This document shows positions 63,134 through 64,000 of a stretch of 64,000 bases of DNA, in pieces. The notes below the pieces were generated by a model. The model ran no database searches. It saw nothing but the letters and a program-made list of their open reading frames with translations, and was not told the origin of the DNA. Made by a program: the position numbers and the translations under genes. The DNA is from JANXQG01 sp963719885 (lineage in GTDB: Bacteria > Planctomycetota > Planctomycetia > Pirellulales > Thermoguttaceae). The stretch covers positions 248,001 through 312,000 of the forward strand of contig CAVRDP010000014.1 of assembly GCA_963719885.1 (NCBI GenBank), read 5' to 3'. Each line of letters begins with the position of its first letter. Within the stretch, counting starts at the first letter, position 1.

Positions 63134-64000
63134 TTAAATCAAGGCCTCCCGCTGCGCGTAGGTCGTGTGCAGCAGGTGGTGGCTCTTCTCGCCCAACGGT
63201 GCGCCGAGAAACTCGTCGTAGAGCCGCTTGACCGACTCGTTCTGGTGCGAACGGCGGACCGCTTCCTGGGAATCGATGTGGTACAAGGCCTGCATCCGTG
63301 CGCGGAGCCGCGCGGTGGTCGGGGCACCCGGTGGGGTACCCGGTACTCCGGATGTGCGGCTGGCCGCCGCCGCCGATGCAGCCGCCGGGACAGGTCATCA
63401 CTTCGATGAAGTGCAGGTCGCTGCGGCGGCCGGCGCGGAGGTCGTCCAGCAGGCGGCAGGCGTTGCCCAGGCCGTTGACCACGGCAACGCCCAGGTCGAG
63501 ATCGTTGACGTGGACGCGGGCTTCCTTCGTGCCTTCCAGGCCGCGAACGGCCTCGCACTTCCAGCTTCTCCAGTTCCTGGCCGGTGACGAGGAAGTGGGC
63601 GGTGCGAATGGCGGCTTCCATCACGCCGCCACTGGCGCCGAAGAGCTTGCCGGCCGTGGTCCGCTCGCCGAACGGCGTGTCGGCCGTGTCGGGCGGCAAG
63701 TTGCGCCAGGTCGAGCCCGCGCATGCGGATCAGCCGGGCCAACTCGCGGGTGGTCAGCACGGCGTCGATGTCGGGCAGGCCGTCGCGGGTCATCTCCGGC
63801 CGGGCCGCTTCGAACTTCTTGGCCGTGCAGGGCATGATGCTCACGCTGTAGATCCGCGACGGGTCGATGCCCGTCTGCTGGGCAAAGTAACCCTTGATGA
63901 CCGCGCCCATCATCTGCTGCGGGCTCTTGCAGGTCGAGAGGTTGCCGAGGAAGTCGGGATAGTAGGTCTCGACGAACTTGATCCAGCCCGGCGAGCAACT
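63134..64000 (-). CDS. hydA: [FeFe] hydrogenase catalytic subunit, C-terminal part (partial; frameshifted)
   Basis: The 5' part lies beyond base 64000. In order: SCSPGWIKFVETYYPDFLGN (L1 of the H-cluster), STCKSPQQMMGAVIKGYF, YSVSIMPCTAKKFEAARPE (L2), FGASGGVMEAAIRTAHFLVT and VMTCPGGCIGGGGQP (L3). The tail is PTTARLRARMQALYHIDSQE, NESVKRLYDEFLGAPLGEKS and HHLLHTTYAQREALI, ending at TAA 63134-63136. L1-L3 as in group A catalytic enzymes that make or oxidise H2. Three shifts (near 63350, 63540 and 63700) and a short repeat between GGGQP and PTTARL are present. Confidence 0.87.

Overview
The window looks like a chromosomal stretch of a GC-rich Planctomycete, probably Pirellulales-like. Evidence: several secreted PQQ-type beta-propeller proteins, PEP-CTERM cell-surface proteins with formylglycine-generating-enzyme-like (FGE/SUMF1) domains, an ECF sigma factor coupled to a Ser/Thr kinase-FGE-WD40 giant, a planctomycete-type sigma-like HTH gene, and many palindromic interspersed repeats. 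No rRNA, CRISPR array or phage structural module is visible. One tRNA (anticodon CAU) is present.

Layout. 0-6 kb: end of a sigma-70 factor, a DoxX/DUF2071/methyltransferase operon, DinB + guaC, an O-methyltransferase, a PQQ propeller and the tRNA. 6-17.5 kb: accessory and decaying; an integrase remnant, a GloVer-repeat PEP-CTERM protein, a PEP-CTERM/FGE gene split by an ISKra4-type IS, a sigma-like gene split by a deleted IS66 element, and a deletion remnant of a type ISP restriction enzyme. 17.5-30 kb: two PQQ propellers, a frameshifted serine hydrolase, gene fragments, a PEP-CTERM/FGE protein fused in frame to a WD40 remnant, and the kinase/ECF sigma pair. 30-31.4 kb: a RelE/ParE-type toxin-antitoxin pair between 205-bp direct repeats. 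31.5-38.6 kb: pspA, a classical AAA+ ATPase, a small protein, an anchored substrate-binding/OmpA fusion, an ABC permease and an ABC ATPase. 38.6-43.7 kb: manC, a fucose-1-phosphate guanylyltransferase-like gene, a DUF2007 protein and thiC. 43.8-55.6 kb: ICMT-like membrane proteins, a large secreted protein, an SGNH-like protein, a decayed MNT/HEPN pair, a zinc-knuckle protein, an HNH pair, a secreted esterase and another PQQ propeller. 55.6-64 kb: a ROK kinase with an unknown partner, a REC-histidine kinase, a response regulator, a putative H2-sensing [FeFe]-hydrogenase/histidine kinase and the C-terminal part of a catalytic [FeFe] hydrogenase.

The strongest candidates for something new are: (i) the PspA (ESCRT-III-like) / AAA+ / SBP-OmpA / ABC module, which may link membrane remodelling to a peptidoglycan-tethered transporter; (ii) several repeat families that have entered protein-coding genes, mostly without breaking the frame (thiC, manC, the fucose gene, a large secreted protein and hydA), resembling Rickettsia palindromic elements; and (iii) the hydrogenase-domain histidine kinase next to a catalytic hydrogenase.

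Caution: many genes carry single frameshifts, and 61.5-63.9 kb has one about every 100-200 bases, mostly apparent extra bases with conserved motifs kept in alternating frames. That looks more like base-level sequence error than decay. Frameshifted genes whose motifs are intact are therefore listed as CDS with the shift noted. All family assignments are by recognition of motifs; no database search was run.
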